64,000 nucleotides of DNA. It comes from Devosia equisanguinis. Lineage in GTDB: Bacteria; Pseudomonadota; Alphaproteobacteria; Rhizobiales; Devosiaceae. Each line of letters starts with the position of its first letter. Positions within the stretch are counted from its first letter, which is position 1. Under the pieces are notes generated by a model, which was not told the origin of the DNA, searched no databases, and worked only from the letters and a program-made list of their open reading frames with translations. Positions 15,026 to 23,405 of this stretch are shown here, in pieces. The position numbers and the translations under genes were made by a program. The DNA is taken from NCBI RefSeq assembly GCF_900631955.1, contig NZ_UZWD01000049.1, positions 1-64,000 on the forward strand, given 5' to 3'.

Positions 15026-16041
15026 CCAATATCCGCCTGTTGCCCGTTGTCATCCTGGTGATTTCGGCCCTTCTGGTCCTCAAGACCGTTGGGCTCGTCA
15101 CCAATGGTGGCTATGTGCTGACAGGCGTGAGCCTGGCGCAGGCAGCCGGGGGCGGTGGTGGCCATGGTGGTGGCTCTGCGCCGGCCGAAACACCGCCGGG
15201 TGACAATGCCACACTGCCGGCCGAACCAACTTTGACCGATGCCAGCCCGACCCTGTCCGATTCGGCGCCGACCATGGGTGAAACCAAGAGTGGTGGTGGT
15301 GGCCATGGCGCGCCGGCGCCGACCGACGCAGGTGGTGGTCACGGCGATGCCGCCGCCACTGGCAGTGATGCCGCAGCGCCCGCGACCGACGCCCATGGCC
15401 AGCCCATTGCCAATACCGTCGCCGCCGAAAATGCCTGCGATCCGCGCCCGGCCTCGCCCGACAAGGCGGCCTCGACGGCCGATGGGCAGCTGATGATCAT
15501 TCCCGGCGACTGCCCGCCGCTCACCGATGCGGTACCGCAATTGCTGACCGATCGCGGCCCGGTGCCGATGACCTCGACCGATAGCGTGCCCACCGAGCAG
15601 GTGCTGCTGGAGCGCCTGTCGACGCGCCGCGCCGATCTTGACGCTTATGAGCAGGAGCTGGCCATGCGCGCTTCGCTGGTGGAAGCCGCCGAGAAGCGCA
15701 TCGAGGAACGGACCCAGACCCTGCAGGCCCTGGAAGGGCAGATTGCCGCGCTGGTCGAAGAGCGCAAGAAGATGGAAGAGGGGCAGTTCGCCGAGCTGGT
15801 GGCCATGTATTCGAACATGAAGCCCAAAGACGCGGCCAGCATCTTCAACGATCTCGACATGAACATCCTGGTTCGCGTCGCCAAGCAGATTACACCCCGC
15901 AAGATGTCGCCTATCCTCGCCGCGATGAGCACCGCCCGTGCTCAGGAACTGACTGTTCGCCTGGCCTCGCTCGATGGCGGGCCGGTGGAGGAAATGAGCT
16001 CCTCCGACCTTGCTGCCCTGCCGCAGATCGTCGGCCAATAG
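15022..16041 (+). CDS. MotE-like flagellar protein
   Basis: A 339-residue protein of MotE type. It has an N-terminal signal/membrane segment (about 6-28), a long low-complexity Gly/His/Ala/Pro-rich region (about 40-140, with GGGGGHGGGS and similar runs), a coiled coil (about 195-260) and the MgtE-N-like C-terminal domain (AMYSNMKPKDAASIFNDLD... about 262-320). In rhizobia MotE is a periplasmic chaperone for MotC in the energised motor. The GTG start overlaps the upstream stop (GTGA). The Gly/His-rich stretch could bind metal but may simply be a linker. Confidence 0.8.
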   Translation: MTNIRLLPVVILVISALLVLKTVGLVTNGGYVLTGVSLAQAAGGGGGHGGGSAPAETPPGDNATLPAEPTLTDASPTLSDSAPTMGETKSGGGGHGAPAPTDAGGGHGDAAATGSDAAAPATDAHGQPIANTVAAENACDPRPASPDKAASTADGQLMIIPGDCPPLTDAVPQLLTDRGPVPMTSTDSVPTEQVLLERLSTRRADLDAYEQELAMRASLVEAAEKRIEERTQTLQALEGQIAALVEERKKMEEGQFAELVAMYSNMKPKDAASIFNDLDMNILVRVAKQITPRKMSPILAAMSTARAQELTVRLASLDGGPVEEMSSSDLAALPQIVGQ

Positions 16042-16159
16042 CTTTGTGGTTTTCTTTAGGGGGGTGTTAAGCCCGCCTCGCTAGGGTTCGGCATCGAGTG
16101 TTGTAAACCTCGCATGCCGAGCCGGCGGAAAGAACTTTCTGCAGTCGGATGCGATAATA

Positions 16160-19100
16160 GTGCGTCGGGCGGGCAGAAAGCCGGTGAAGACCGCAATACA
16201 GTCAGGTTGGCAGCGAGCCGTTATGGTCGTCGCTGCCACGGCGATGGCCATGTACCTGGCTATGGCTGCCGCTGCCTTTGCACAGGTGCAGGGCCAGCTT
16301 TTCGGCACCGAAGAACAGGGCTATGCCCGCCTCATCCTGAGCTTTCCCTCGCGCGATGACCTGCCCGAATATACGGTCAAGGTCGAGAACGGGGTGATGT
16401 CGATCCTGTTCACCGAACCGGTTTCGATCATCCTGCCCGATGTGGCTGTCCAGCTTCCCAATTATCTCACCGTCGCGCGCGTGGACCCCGATGGCATGGG
16501 TCTGCGCATCGGCCTGCGCTCCAGCTTCACCTTCAATCGCATCGAGGCCGCCGAGCGCCTGTTCATCGACCTGATGCCGCCGGAGTGGCAAGGCATGCCG
16601 CCGCCGCTTCCGCAGGACGTCATCGACCAGTTGGCGGAGCGGGCGCGCCTGGCCGCCATCGAAGCCGAGCGCAACCGCAAGGCTGCGCTGGCCGCAGAGC
16701 TCAATCCGCAGGTCGCCCTGCGCATCGGCCGCAACCCCAGCTTTATCCGCCTGCAGTTCGATTGGTCGGTGCCCACCGAGGGTGCCTATGCCAAGCAAGA
16801 AAATACTGGCCTGATCAATTTCGAATGGCCGATCGGCATCGATGTGCGCGATCTTGTGGCCGACCTGCCCAAGGAAATCGCCTCGGTCGAAAACGTGGTG
16901 ACGGCGGATGGTAGCGACATCTATCTCGAATTTGCCCGCGCGGTCGAGCCGCGCTTTTATGAGGTTACGCCCTCTCAATATGTGCTCGATATCGACATCA
17001 AGGGGCAGGGGCTGCCCGAACTGAAGGTCGAGGATCTGGCGGCGGCCGCAGCGCAGGTCAAGGCAGAGACACCAGAGGCGCCCAAACCCCAGACGTCGGC
17101 GCTTCAGGCCAATGCCGCCGAAACCATCGTCCCGTTCATCAATGTGCTGGGCAATACGGTGCGCGTGGTCTTCCCCTTCGAGCAGGATACGCCCGCCGCC
17201 GTGTTCCGGCGCGGTGACTCGGTGTGGATGGTATTCGACACCATCAGCGGCATTGCCGCTCCCGCGGCTTCGACCGATTTCGATGCCGTCGCTAGCGCTT
17301 TCGACGTCATCTCCTCGGGTGATACGCAGGTGGTGCGGATCGATCTGTCCAAGGATCGCCTGGCCACTATGGGCTCCGAAGGCATGGCCTGGGTGCTGTC
17401 GCTGGGCGACGTCATGCTGAGCCCCACCGAGCCGGTCACCCTCTCCCGCCGCCGTAATTTCGAGGGCACTTTCGAAATGGCCGCCGATATCGTGCGGCCG
17501 GCCCGTGTCCACGATTTCCGCGACCCGCTGGTCGGCGACATGCTCAAGATCGTTACCGCCTATCCGCCGGCGCGCGGCCTGACGCGTTCGCTCGACTATG
17601 TCGATTTCACCGCCCTGCGCAGCGTCCATGGTCTGGTGCTCAAGCCCAAGGCTTCCAATCTGCAGGTGGCGCTGGACGGGCAGTTCGCCGTGATCAGCAC
17701 CAATGGCGGTCTGACGGTGTCCGCGCTCGACAGTCTGCGCAATTCCGGCACTCAGGGCGACGAGGCCTCGCGCAGCTCCTATATCGACCTCGCCACGCTC
17801 GAGCAGCCGGCGCCCACCAAGTTCCTCAAGCATCGCGATGAACTCGAGCAGATGGCCGCCGAGAGCGATGGCCGCAATCGCGACAATGCCCGCCTGGGGC
17901 TGGCGCAATACTATGTGGCCAATCAGTTCGGCCCCGAGGCCCTTGGCGTGTTGCGGGTGCTGGCCGCCGATCTGCGTTCGGAGGACCTGACGCGCAAGCT
18001 GCGCATGACCGAGTCGATCGCCAATATCTTGGCCGGTCGCCCCAAGGAAGCACTTCAGGTGCTCAATACGCCCTCGTTCGACCAGGACCTGGACGCCCTG
18101 TTCTGGCGCACCATTGCGCGCGCCGCCGACAACGATTATTCCGGCGCCCGGCTCGATGCGCTCGAGGCGCGCAGCGTCGCCGAGACCTATCCCGTCTGGG
18201 CCCGCAATGCGTTCTATCTCGCCGGCGCCCGCGGCGCGGTCGAGGGCAATGACGCCACCACCGCCAACCGCATGCTGGATGAGATTGCCTATTCCAATCT
18301 CAGCAGCCAGGACATGTCGCTCTATTCGCTGCTTACAGCGCGCTTGGACGAACTCAATGGCCATGATCAGGCGGCGCTCGACGCCTATGGGCAGGTGATT
18401 GCCTCCGAGGTGCGCCCAACCCGCGCCGAGGCCGTCTATCGCACGCTGATGCTGCTGGACAAGCAGGGCCGGCTCGATCTCGGCCGCGCCATCAAGACGC
18501 TGTCGGCCGAAACCATGCTCTGGCGCGGCGATGCGCTGGAGGCCGAAATGCAGACGCTGCTGGCCCGGCTCTACTTCCGCAAGGCCGATTATCGCCTCGG
18601 CTTCGAGGCCGTGCAGGCGGCAGTCGCCAATTATCCGGAAAGCCCGCAGGTCAATCAGCTGCGCGACGAGGCGCAGGTCATGTTCTCAGACCTGTTCCTC
18701 AACGGCGTCGCCGACTCGCTTGGCCCGGTCGAGGCCCTTGGCATCTATTATGATTTCCGCCAGCTCACCCCCTCCGGCGCGCGCGGCGACGAGATGGTGC
18801 GCAATCTGGCGCGGCGGCTGGTGCGCATGGACCTCTTGCCGCAAGCCGCCGACCTTTTGCGTTACCAGCTCGACAACCGCCTCACCGGCGTGGCGCGCAG
18901 CCAGGTGGCTGCCGATCTCGCGGTGATCTACCTTGCCGACCGCAAGCCCAATGAGGCATTGCGGGTGCTCAACGATACGCGCGTTCCCGACCTGCCGGCC
19001 TCGCTTACCCGGCAGCGCCGCATCCTCGAGGCGCGCGCGCTGATCGATGGCGGACGCGACCAGCTCGCCCTCGATCTCGTGCGCGATATGGATGGCAAGG

Positions 19101-19519
19101 ACGTCAAGGTGTTGCAGATCGACGTGCACTGGAAGGCCCGTCGCTACAGCCAGGCCGGCGAAATGATGGAAGCGCTCTATGCCCAGTCCGCCGGCCAGCC
19201 GCTCGATCGCCAGACCCGCCTTGAGCTGATCAAGGCCGCCGTCGGCTATGTCATGGCCAATGATACGGTTGGCCTGTCGCGGTTGCGCACCAAGTTCGGC
19301 GAGCAGATGGTCAATTCGCCCGAATGGGCCATGTTCGACTATGTCACCGGGCCGATCCAGGCTTCGAGCATGGAATTCAAGAAGGTCGCCGCCGAGGTTG
19401 CAGCGGTGGACGGCCTCAACGCCTTCCTGGCTTCCTATCGCGACACCTATGCCGGGGAAGGAGCGCTGGTGCCCACCAATGCTACCGAGCCGAATTCCGG
19501 CGTCGCCGCAGCGCGCTGA
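16160..19519 (+). CDS. Giant exported TPR protein of flagellar locus
   Basis: A protein of about 1119 residues. A GTG at 16160 is taken as start; a GTG at 16184 or ATG at 16223 would also leave the signal anchor (about 22-43, AVMVVAATAMAMYLAM...). Residues 44-350 contain beta-rich stretches resembling an AMIN-like domain; a charged Ala/Glu segment follows around 150-180; from about 560 to 1080 it is helical with repeated ALxVLxxL patterns consistent with many degenerate TPRs. It probably works in the periplasm. It lies 118 bases after motE and is convergent with fliP, as in related flagellar loci, but no function has been assigned that I know of. Confidence 0.85.
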   Translation: MRRAGRKPVKTAIQSGWQRAVMVVAATAMAMYLAMAAAAFAQVQGQLFGTEEQGYARLILSFPSRDDLPEYTVKVENGVMSILFTEPVSIILPDVAVQLPNYLTVARVDPDGMGLRIGLRSSFTFNRIEAAERLFIDLMPPEWQGMPPPLPQDVIDQLAERARLAAIEAERNRKAALAAELNPQVALRIGRNPSFIRLQFDWSVPTEGAYAKQENTGLINFEWPIGIDVRDLVADLPKEIASVENVVTADGSDIYLEFARAVEPRFYEVTPSQYVLDIDIKGQGLPELKVEDLAAAAAQVKAETPEAPKPQTSALQANAAETIVPFINVLGNTVRVVFPFEQDTPAAVFRRGDSVWMVFDTISGIAAPAASTDFDAVASAFDVISSGDTQVVRIDLSKDRLATMGSEGMAWVLSLGDVMLSPTEPVTLSRRRNFEGTFEMAADIVRPARVHDFRDPLVGDMLKIVTAYPPARGLTRSLDYVDFTALRSVHGLVLKPKASNLQVALDGQFAVISTNGGLTVSALDSLRNSGTQGDEASRSSYIDLATLEQPAPTKFLKHRDELEQMAAESDGRNRDNARLGLAQYYVANQFGPEALGVLRVLAADLRSEDLTRKLRMTESIANILAGRPKEALQVLNTPSFDQDLDALFWRTIARAADNDYSGARLDALEARSVAETYPVWARNAFYLAGARGAVEGNDATTANRMLDEIAYSNLSSQDMSLYSLLTARLDELNGHDQAALDAYGQVIASEVRPTRAEAVYRTLMLLDKQGRLDLGRAIKTLSAETMLWRGDALEAEMQTLLARLYFRKADYRLGFEAVQAAVANYPESPQVNQLRDEAQVMFSDLFLNGVADSLGPVEALGIYYDFRQLTPSGARGDEMVRNLARRLVRMDLLPQAADLLRYQLDNRLTGVARSQVAADLAVIYLADRKPNEALRVLNDTRVPDLPASLTRQRRILEARALIDGGRDQLALDLVRDMDGKDVKVLQIDVHWKARRYSQAGEMMEALYAQSAGQPLDRQTRLELIKAAVGYVMANDTVGLSRLRTKFGEQMVNSPEWAMFDYVTGPIQASSMEFKKVAAEVAAVDGLNAFLASYRDTYAGEGALVPTNATEPNSGVAAAR

Positions 19520-19530
19520 GGGCCGCGTAA

Positions 19531-20325
19531 CTATCCGCTGACGAAGCTGCGGACCAGCGAGCCGGCGACCAGATACCAGCCGTCCACCAGCACGAAGAAG
19601 ATCAGCTTGAACGGCAACGAGATCACCACCGGTGGCAGCATCATCATGCCCATGCTCATCAGCACCGAGGCGACCACCATGTCGATCACCACGAAGGGCA
19701 GGAACAGCAGGAACCCGATTTCGAAGGCACGCCGCAGCTCCGAGATCATGAAGGATGGGATCAGCAGCTGCAGCGGAATGGCCTCGGGCTCGGCCGGCAC
19801 TTCTGTATCTGACAAGTCGTAGAACAGCGCCAGGTCCTGTTCGCGCACATTGGCGCGCATGAACTCATGCAGCGGCGCCGCGCTGAGTTCGAACGCTTCT
19901 GTGATCTCGATATTGCCAGCCAGGAGTGGCGCAATGCCCTGGTCATAGCTCTGTTGCAATGTCGGCTGCATGATGAAGAGCGTCAGGAACAGCGCCAGCG
20001 ACACCATCACCGAATTGGGCGGCGCGGTCTGCAGGCCAATGGCGGTTCGCAGCAGCGACAGCACCACCACGATGCGGGTGAAGCTGGTCACCATCACCAG
20101 GATGGAGGGCGCCAGCGACAAGAGGGTGATCAGCCCGATGAGCTGGATGGCGCGCTCGGTCAGCGTGGCGTCGTCGCCGAAATCGATGGACAGGTCCTGG
20201 GCCTGCACCCCGGCCGCGAACAGCACCAGAGCGGTGGCGGCCAGCCCGAAGATCAGCGGCAGGCGCGCCTTGCGAAAAGCCGCCAGTCTCGCTTTCCCTG
20301 GCTTGGATGCCGGTGTGGTGCCCAC
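19531..20325 (-). CDS. fliP: Flagellar type III export protein FliP
   Basis: A 264-residue export-gate membrane protein. The GTG at 20325 is the only plausible start since no ATG lies before the core. A basic N terminus and signal-like helix (about 22-42) precede LITLLSLAPSILVMVTSFTRIVVVLSLLR, the FliP signature; the second signature FEIGFLLFLPFVVIDMVVASVLMSMGMMMLPP is near the C terminus. FliP forms the FliP5Q4R1 channel with FliQ and FliR, which are encoded 2 kb away on the other strand. It follows fliO by 19 bases. Confidence 0.96.
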   Translation of the reverse strand: MGTTPASKPGKARLAAFRKARLPLIFGLAATALVLFAAGVQAQDLSIDFGDDATLTERAIQLIGLITLLSLAPSILVMVTSFTRIVVVLSLLRTAIGLQTAPPNSVMVSLALFLTLFIMQPTLQQSYDQGIAPLLAGNIEITEAFELSAAPLHEFMRANVREQDLALFYDLSDTEVPAEPEAIPLQLLIPSFMISELRRAFEIGFLLFLPFVVIDMVVASVLMSMGMMMLPPVVISLPFKLIFFVLVDGWYLVAGSLVRSFVSG

Positions 20326-20344
20326 GCGCCGCGCCTTGATTGCC

Positions 20345-20962
20345 CTATTTGGAGCTTTCCTCTTTAGCTGAGTCGGTATCCTCGGCCGTGGAAATGTCGG
20401 TGGTTTTACCCTGCGATGTGCCGTCCTGGCTGCTCACGGGCCGCAGCAGGCCCGTGTGGCGCAGCGATTTGGGGCCGCGCTGATTGGCCGGCGTGCCCAG
20501 ATCGCGCAATTGTTCGATGGCGGTGGCCGGTGCTGCCGGGGCGGCGGGCGGCACCACGGGGGTCGGAGCCTTCGGTTTGCTGGCCTCGGCTGGTTGCACC
20601 TTGTCCTGGACCTTGCGCCCCGGAACCATGGGCAGGGGGCGACGGCTTGGCTGGGCCGCGGCCGGGATTTCCTCGACGGCAATCCCAGATTCCACCAGCA
20701 GGTCCTGCGGTCCACCGACCAGGATCAGGTGCTCGACATTGTCGCGGCGAATGATCACCAATTGCCGCTTCTGGTCGACCGCCAGCGTATCGATCACTGA
20801 CAGCCGCCGATTGCGGCCGCGCACGGCATTGCCGGAAAAGCCGGAGAGCATTTTCAACAGCCAGGCAACCAGCACGATAAGGACGATGACGGCGCCCAGC
20901 GCAAAGGCGGCGGTCAGAAAGCTGTTGCCGCTGTCGCTGAACAGGCCGGTGATGAATCCCAC
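20345..20962 (-). CDS. fliO: Flagellar biosynthesis protein FliO
   Basis: A 205-residue protein with a single membrane segment (about 15-40, FLTAAFALGAVIVLIVLVAWLL) and the FliO cytoplasmic core LSVIDTLAVDQKRQLVIIRRDNVEHLILVGGPQDLLVE (about 54-92). A long Pro/Ala/Lys-rich tail (about 95-205) follows and is not conserved in shorter homologues. FliO assists assembly of the FliP ring. The GTG start at 20962 has GGAG 9 bases upstream. fliO and fliP form an operon divergent from flgB. Confidence 0.9.
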   Translation of the reverse strand: MGFITGLFSDSGNSFLTAAFALGAVIVLIVLVAWLLKMLSGFSGNAVRGRNRRLSVIDTLAVDQKRQLVIIRRDNVEHLILVGGPQDLLVESGIAVEEIPAAAQPSRRPLPMVPGRKVQDKVQPAEASKPKAPTPVVPPAAPAAPATAIEQLRDLGTPANQRGPKSLRHTGLLRPVSSQDGTSQGKTTDISTAEDTDSAKEESSK

Positions 20963-21071
20963 GAAAATTGCTCCACTTCTCTGCTGGCCGAATCTTTGGC
21001 GGCACTTCTTGCCTAGTTAAGCCAAGCGATTGTGCAAAATGCGAGGCTTGTGCCTTCATGCCTATACGCAG

Positions 21072-21087
21072 TTAACACTTGATTAAC
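21072..21087. promoter_or_regulatory. CtrA-type box, fliO/flgB intergenic region
   Basis: TTAA-CACTTGA-TTAAC is an exact TTAA-N7-TTAAC site, 48 bases before flgB and 110 before fliO. It has the same placement relative to the GGCA-N5-TGCC element (9 bases downstream) as in front of fliX. Confidence 0.68.
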
Positions 21088-21095
21088 CATGGGGC

Positions 21096-21108
21096 GGCAA
21101 GATTTGCC
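21096..21108. promoter_or_regulatory. GGCA-N5-TGCC inverted repeat, flgB
   Basis: GGCA-AGATT-TGCC, 9 bases after the CtrA-type box and 26 bases before the flgB start codon. It is the third intergenic copy of this element in the flagellar locus. Confidence 0.5.
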
Positions 21109-21134
21109 TATCGCGCTGCTGATTGGAGTCGGCC

Positions 21135-21539
21135 ATGGGCCTGATGGATATGCCGGTGTTTTCGGCGCTCACCGACAAGATGAAGTGGCATCAGGCGCGC
21201 CAGGGCCTTCTGGCCGAAAACGTCGCCAATTCGGAGACCCCCGGCTACAAGGGCCGCGATCTCAAGCAGTATAGTTTTGCCGATCGCGTCAGCGCAATGA
21301 GCTCGGCGCAGATCACCACGCTGGCAACGCAGCCGATGCACTTTTCCGTGTCCAGCGAGGCCGGGGCCTTCGGCGCGCAGCACATGGCCAATTTCGAGGT
21401 CACGCCCGAAGGGAATGGCATCACGCTCGAAGACGAGATGATGAAGGTCACCACCAATATGATGGATTACCAGGCCGCCACCTCCATCTACCAGAAATCC
21501 ATCCGCATCCTGCGCGTGGCCCTGGGCAAGAACGCATAA
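21135..21539 (+). CDS. flgB: Proximal rod protein FlgB
   Basis: A 134-residue rod protein. It has the FlgB pattern VFSALTDKMKWHQARQ, the rod motif LLAENVANSETPGYKGRDL (about 26-44) and the C-terminal MDYQAATSIYQKSIRILRVAL helix. The ATG at 21135 follows GGAG at a 6-base spacing; a TTG four codons upstream is less likely. It opens flgB-flgC-fliE-fliQ-fliR-flhB, the rod and export-gate operon. Confidence 0.95.
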   Translation: MGLMDMPVFSALTDKMKWHQARQGLLAENVANSETPGYKGRDLKQYSFADRVSAMSSAQITTLATQPMHFSVSSEAGAFGAQHMANFEVTPEGNGITLEDEMMKVTTNMMDYQAATSIYQKSIRILRVALGKNA

Positions 21540-21551
21540 GGGCAGGGGATC

Positions 21552-21962
21552 ATGGATTTCAATTCGTCGCTCCGCATAGCCGCGACCGGGCTGCACGCCC
21601 AGACCGCCCGCATGCGCGTCATCGCCGAGAACATCGCCAATGCCGATTCCGCCGGCAAGACGCCGGGTGACGATCCCTATCGCCGCCGCATCCCCACCTT
21701 CCAGAGCCATTTCGATTCCGAGATCGGCGGGCGCGTGGTCGAGATCGGGCGCCTGGCTTATGACCAGAGCGATTTTACCACCCGTTATGAGCCCGGCCAT
21801 CCGGCCGCCGATGCCAGCGGTTTCGTCAAATATCCGAACGTCAACACGCTGATCGAATCCGTCGACATGCGTCAGGCCCAGCGCAGCTACGAGGCCAATC
21901 TCAACGTGGTCACCGTCACCCGGCAGATGCTGGGCCGCACGCTTGATCTGTTGCGCGGCTGA
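21552..21962 (+). CDS. flgC: Proximal rod protein FlgC
   Basis: A 136-residue proximal rod protein. The N-terminal MDFNSSLRIAATGLHAQTAR and VIAENIANADSAGKTPGDDPYRRRIP segments and the C-terminal ESVDMRQAQRSYEANLNVV coiled coil are those of FlgC, and the length is standard. It follows flgB with a 12-base gap and carries its own AGGGGATC ribosome site. Confidence 0.96.
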   Translation: MDFNSSLRIAATGLHAQTARMRVIAENIANADSAGKTPGDDPYRRRIPTFQSHFDSEIGGRVVEIGRLAYDQSDFTTRYEPGHPAADASGFVKYPNVNTLIESVDMRQAQRSYEANLNVVTVTRQMLGRTLDLLRG

Positions 21963-21982
21963 TTTCAGGGGGATTTTTCAAC

Positions 21983-22315
21983 ATGGCCATCACCACGCCT
22001 TTCAATGCCGCCACGGCCGCCTATGGCAATGCCCAGCGCCTGATCCAGCAAGCTGGCAAGCCGGCGACCGACCTCACCGCGCTCGCCCCATCCAATGGCG
22101 GTAATTTCGCGCAGATTCTGGCCGACAATGTGCAGGGCGTCGTCGATCAGGGCCGCGTCTCCGACCGCATGGCCATGGACATGGTCAATGGCAAGGCCAA
22201 TGTCGTCGACATGGTCACCGCGCTCTCGGAAACCGAAATGGCTATCGAAAGCATGGTCACGGTGCGCGACCGGGTGATCTCGGCCTATGAAGAAATCATG
22301 CGGATGCCGATCTGA
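21983..22315 (+). CDS. fliE: Flagellar hook-basal body protein FliE
   Basis: A 110-residue export-gate/rod junction protein. The FliE signature is at the C terminus: GKANVVDMVTALSETEMAIE and VRDRVISAYEEIMRMPI. The N-terminal 40 residues are polar and flexible. FliE joins the MS ring and gate to the rod. It lies 20 bases after flgC with an AGGGGG ribosome site and 50 bases before fliQ. Confidence 0.94.
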   Translation: MAITTPFNAATAAYGNAQRLIQQAGKPATDLTALAPSNGGNFAQILADNVQGVVDQGRVSDRMAMDMVNGKANVVDMVTALSETEMAIESMVTVRDRVISAYEEIMRMPI

Positions 22316-22365
22316 TCGCTGATTTGGGTGTATCCTGACGCGGTGATTCCACGGGAACGGCAGAG

Positions 22366-22632
22366 ATGACCGGCGCAGAAGTGCTCGATATTGCCAGCGA
22401 TGGCATCTGGACGCTGCTCATCGTTTCCATGCCGATGATGCTGGTGGGTCTCGGCGTCGGCGTCGTGATCGCGCTGTTCCAGGCGCTGACGCAGATCCAG
22501 GAAATGACGCTGGTCTTCGTGCCCAAGATCGTCGCCATTTTCGTCACCATGCTGCTGATCCTGCCCTTCATGGGCGCCACTATGGCCGGTTACATGAACC
22601 GGGTGATCGACATGATCATCGTGGGCGGCTGA
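22366..22632 (+). CDS. fliQ: Flagellar type III export protein FliQ
   Basis: An 88-residue membrane protein with two membrane helices (about 14-40 and 52-76). It keeps the family features GVVIALFQALTQIQEMTLVFVPKI and LPFMGATMAGYMN. It forms part of the FliPQR export channel. Its stop overlaps the fliR start (TGATG). Confidence 0.95.
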   Translation: MTGAEVLDIASDGIWTLLIVSMPMMLVGLGVGVVIALFQALTQIQEMTLVFVPKIVAIFVTMLLILPFMGATMAGYMNRVIDMIIVGG

Positions 22633-23402
22633 TGATCACGGCCAGCCTCGATTGGCTGCCGGGCACCGCCTTTGCCTATATGATCCTGTTCGCGCGCATC
22701 GGCTCCATGCTGATGCTGATGCCGGCCTTGGGCGAACAGACCATCCCCGTCCGTATGCGCCTCAGCTTCGCGCTGGCCTTCACCCTCGTGGTCTATCCGC
22801 TATTGTCGCAGACCATGCCGGCGCTGCCGACGCAATTGCCCGGAATGGTGGGGCTCTTGTTCCACGAAATCGCCATTGGCCTGATGATCGGCGCCATCGT
22901 GCGTATCACCGTGATGGCCACGCAGGTGGCCGGCGCCATCATCGCCTTTCAGACCGGCCTTTCCGGTGCCATGGCGGCGGACCCGACACAAGCCGGTGCG
23001 CAGGCGGCGGTGTTCGGCAGCTTCCTTTCCTATCTCGGCGTTACCCTGATCTTTGCCACCGATCTCCATCACATGGCGCTGGCAGCGATCTATGACAGCT
23101 ACACTTTGTTCTCGCCCAGCGACCCCTTGATGTTTGAGGACGCCATGCAACTGGCGATCAAGACCGTTGCGGGGGCCTTTTCGGTGGGCTTGCAGATGTC
23201 GGCGCCCTTTATCGTCTTCGGCCTGGTCTTCAATCTCGGCGCCGGCATTCTGGGCCGGCTGATGCCGCAATTGCAGGTCTATTTCATCCTCATGCCGGCC
23301 AATATCATTGTCGGCCTGCTGCTGTTCGCGCTGCTCCTCGTGATGATGATGGGTTGGTACATTACCGCCTTCGAAAATCACCTGGCGATGTGGAGGGGCT
23401 AG
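22632..23402 (+). CDS. fliR: Flagellar type III export protein FliR
   Basis: A 256-residue polytopic membrane protein with six predicted helices. FliR hallmarks are FARIGSMLMLMPALGEQTIPVRMRL near the N terminus, GLMIGAIVRITVMATQVAGAIIAFQTGLSGA in the centre and PFIVFGLVFNLGAGILGRLMPQLQVYF near the C terminus. It closes the FliPQR channel and contacts FlhB, whose gene begins 3 bases after the fliR stop. Confidence 0.96.
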   Translation: MITASLDWLPGTAFAYMILFARIGSMLMLMPALGEQTIPVRMRLSFALAFTLVVYPLLSQTMPALPTQLPGMVGLLFHEIAIGLMIGAIVRITVMATQVAGAIIAFQTGLSGAMAADPTQAGAQAAVFGSFLSYLGVTLIFATDLHHMALAAIYDSYTLFSPSDPLMFEDAMQLAIKTVAGAFSVGLQMSAPFIVFGLVFNLGAGILGRLMPQLQVYFILMPANIIVGLLLFALLLVMMMGWYITAFENHLAMWRG

Positions 23403-23405
23403 TCC

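Noticed and set aside
16202..18364. 720-codon open frame antisense to the giant TPR gene
   Set aside because: Same antisense artefact; His/Arg/Gly/Ile composition without domain structure.
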